A stretch of DNA of 7,027 nt. Source: a bacterium (lineage in GTDB: Bacteria; Chlamydiota; Chlamydiia; Chlamydiales; FEN-1388). The stretch covers positions 1 through 7,027 of the forward strand of contig JAJZPP010000031.1 of NCBI GenBank assembly GCA_021811115.1, given 5' to 3'. How positions within the stretch are numbered: position 1 is the first letter of the stretch; each line of letters begins with the position of its first letter. This document shows positions 6,789 to 7,027 of the stretch, piece by piece. Made by a program: the position numbers and the translations under genes. Below the pieces are notes generated by a model that saw only the letters and a list, made by a program, of their open reading frames with translations, did no database searches and had not been told where the DNA came from.

Positions 6789-7027
6789 TTAGTGAAACAT
6801 GGCAGAGACAAGTGTTGTCAGCGTATCGACGATCGATTTGAGTAAATCGGCCTGCGCTTGAATAGATTGCTGGATCTGGCTGACAACCGTTTGGGTCTGT
6901 TGTGAATAGGAACTGACAATGTCGGCTTTGCTTTTGGCTGTGGTGAGGAAGAGCTGGAGTTGGGCGTTGACTTGGGAGCGATACTGGTACTCTTGGTTGC
7001 GTAGAGTCGCAAGGGCGTTCGAAGATC
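6789..7027 (-). CDS. C-terminal part of an unnamed coiled-coil protein, probably a T3SS-exported paralogue of the next gene (5' end outside window)
   Basis: Only the last 78 codons are present; the frame runs from the window edge (first full codon at 7025) to TAA at 6791-6789. I do not recognise the family. The visible part is almost all helix-forming and rich in Gln, Ser, Ala and Leu, with no Pro, Gly or Cys, as expected of a long amphipathic helix or coiled coil. It ends in LLKSIVDTLTTLVSAMFH. These 78 residues align without a gap to the last 78 residues of the 442-residue protein encoded next (19 identities by eye), and the end matches best: LLKS...T...A.F against ILKS...T...A.F. The two are therefore probably paralogues from a tandem duplication. 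The stop lies 14 bp before the next start and overlaps its AAAGGAG ribosome site (TAAAGGAG), so the genes are translationally close. Function is unknown; by context it may be a secreted T3SS component or accessory protein. Confidence 0.8.
   Translation of the reverse strand, partial: SSNALATLRNQEYQYRSQVNAQLQLFLTTAKSKADIVSSYSQQTQTVVSQIQQSIQAQADLLKSIVDTLTTLVSAMFH

Noticed and set aside
6818..7012. 64-codon minus-strand open frame
   Set aside because: It overlaps the truncated upstream gene in a different frame. The chosen frame has coiled-coil character, stops just before the next ribosome site and matches the C-terminus of the next protein; this one is Ser/Pro/Arg-rich noise.

Overview
The window holds one minus-strand gene cluster that reads as a type III secretion (T3SS) translocator operon. 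It most likely comes from a member of the Chlamydiota, probably an environmental (non-Chlamydiaceae) lineage. The evidence is the gene order: a SycD/LcrH-type TPR chaperone, then a very hydrophobic CopB/YopB-like translocator, then a CopD/YopD-like coiled-coil protein, then a small CesT-like chaperone. Base composition is fairly balanced, less AT-rich than typical Chlamydia. The phylum assignment is inference from gene order and protein style and was not tested by a search.

Layout in transcription order, from right to left: (1) the last 78 codons of an unnamed coiled-coil protein (7027-6789); (2) a 442-residue unnamed protein with helical ends and a Ser/Thr/Asn-rich middle (6774-5446); (3) the 209-residue TPR chaperone (5382-4753); (4) a roughly 1009-residue CopB-like translocator (4725-1696); (5) a 374-residue CopD-like protein (1679-555); (6) a 128-residue class I chaperone (547-161). 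Gaps are 14, 63, 27, 16 and 7 bp, each start codon has a clear purine-rich Shine-Dalgarno, and no convincing promoter lies inside. The genes therefore look co-transcribed from a promoter beyond the right edge. Bases 1-160 hold no gene but are packed with inverted repeats.

How they would work together: the TPR chaperone keeps the two translocators unfolded and soluble until export, the translocators form the pore in the host (or inclusion/phagosome) membrane, and the class I chaperone serves one further substrate. The 442-residue protein occupies the place that the needle-tip gene lcrV/pcrV holds in Yersinia and Pseudomonas (tip - lcrH - yopB - yopD). Its C-terminus aligns without gaps to the truncated upstream protein, so the operon seems to begin with a pair of related, uncharacterised, probably exported proteins. 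That pair and the strongly enlarged CopB are the most interesting points. Every other long reading frame in the window appears to be an out-of-frame shadow of these genes.
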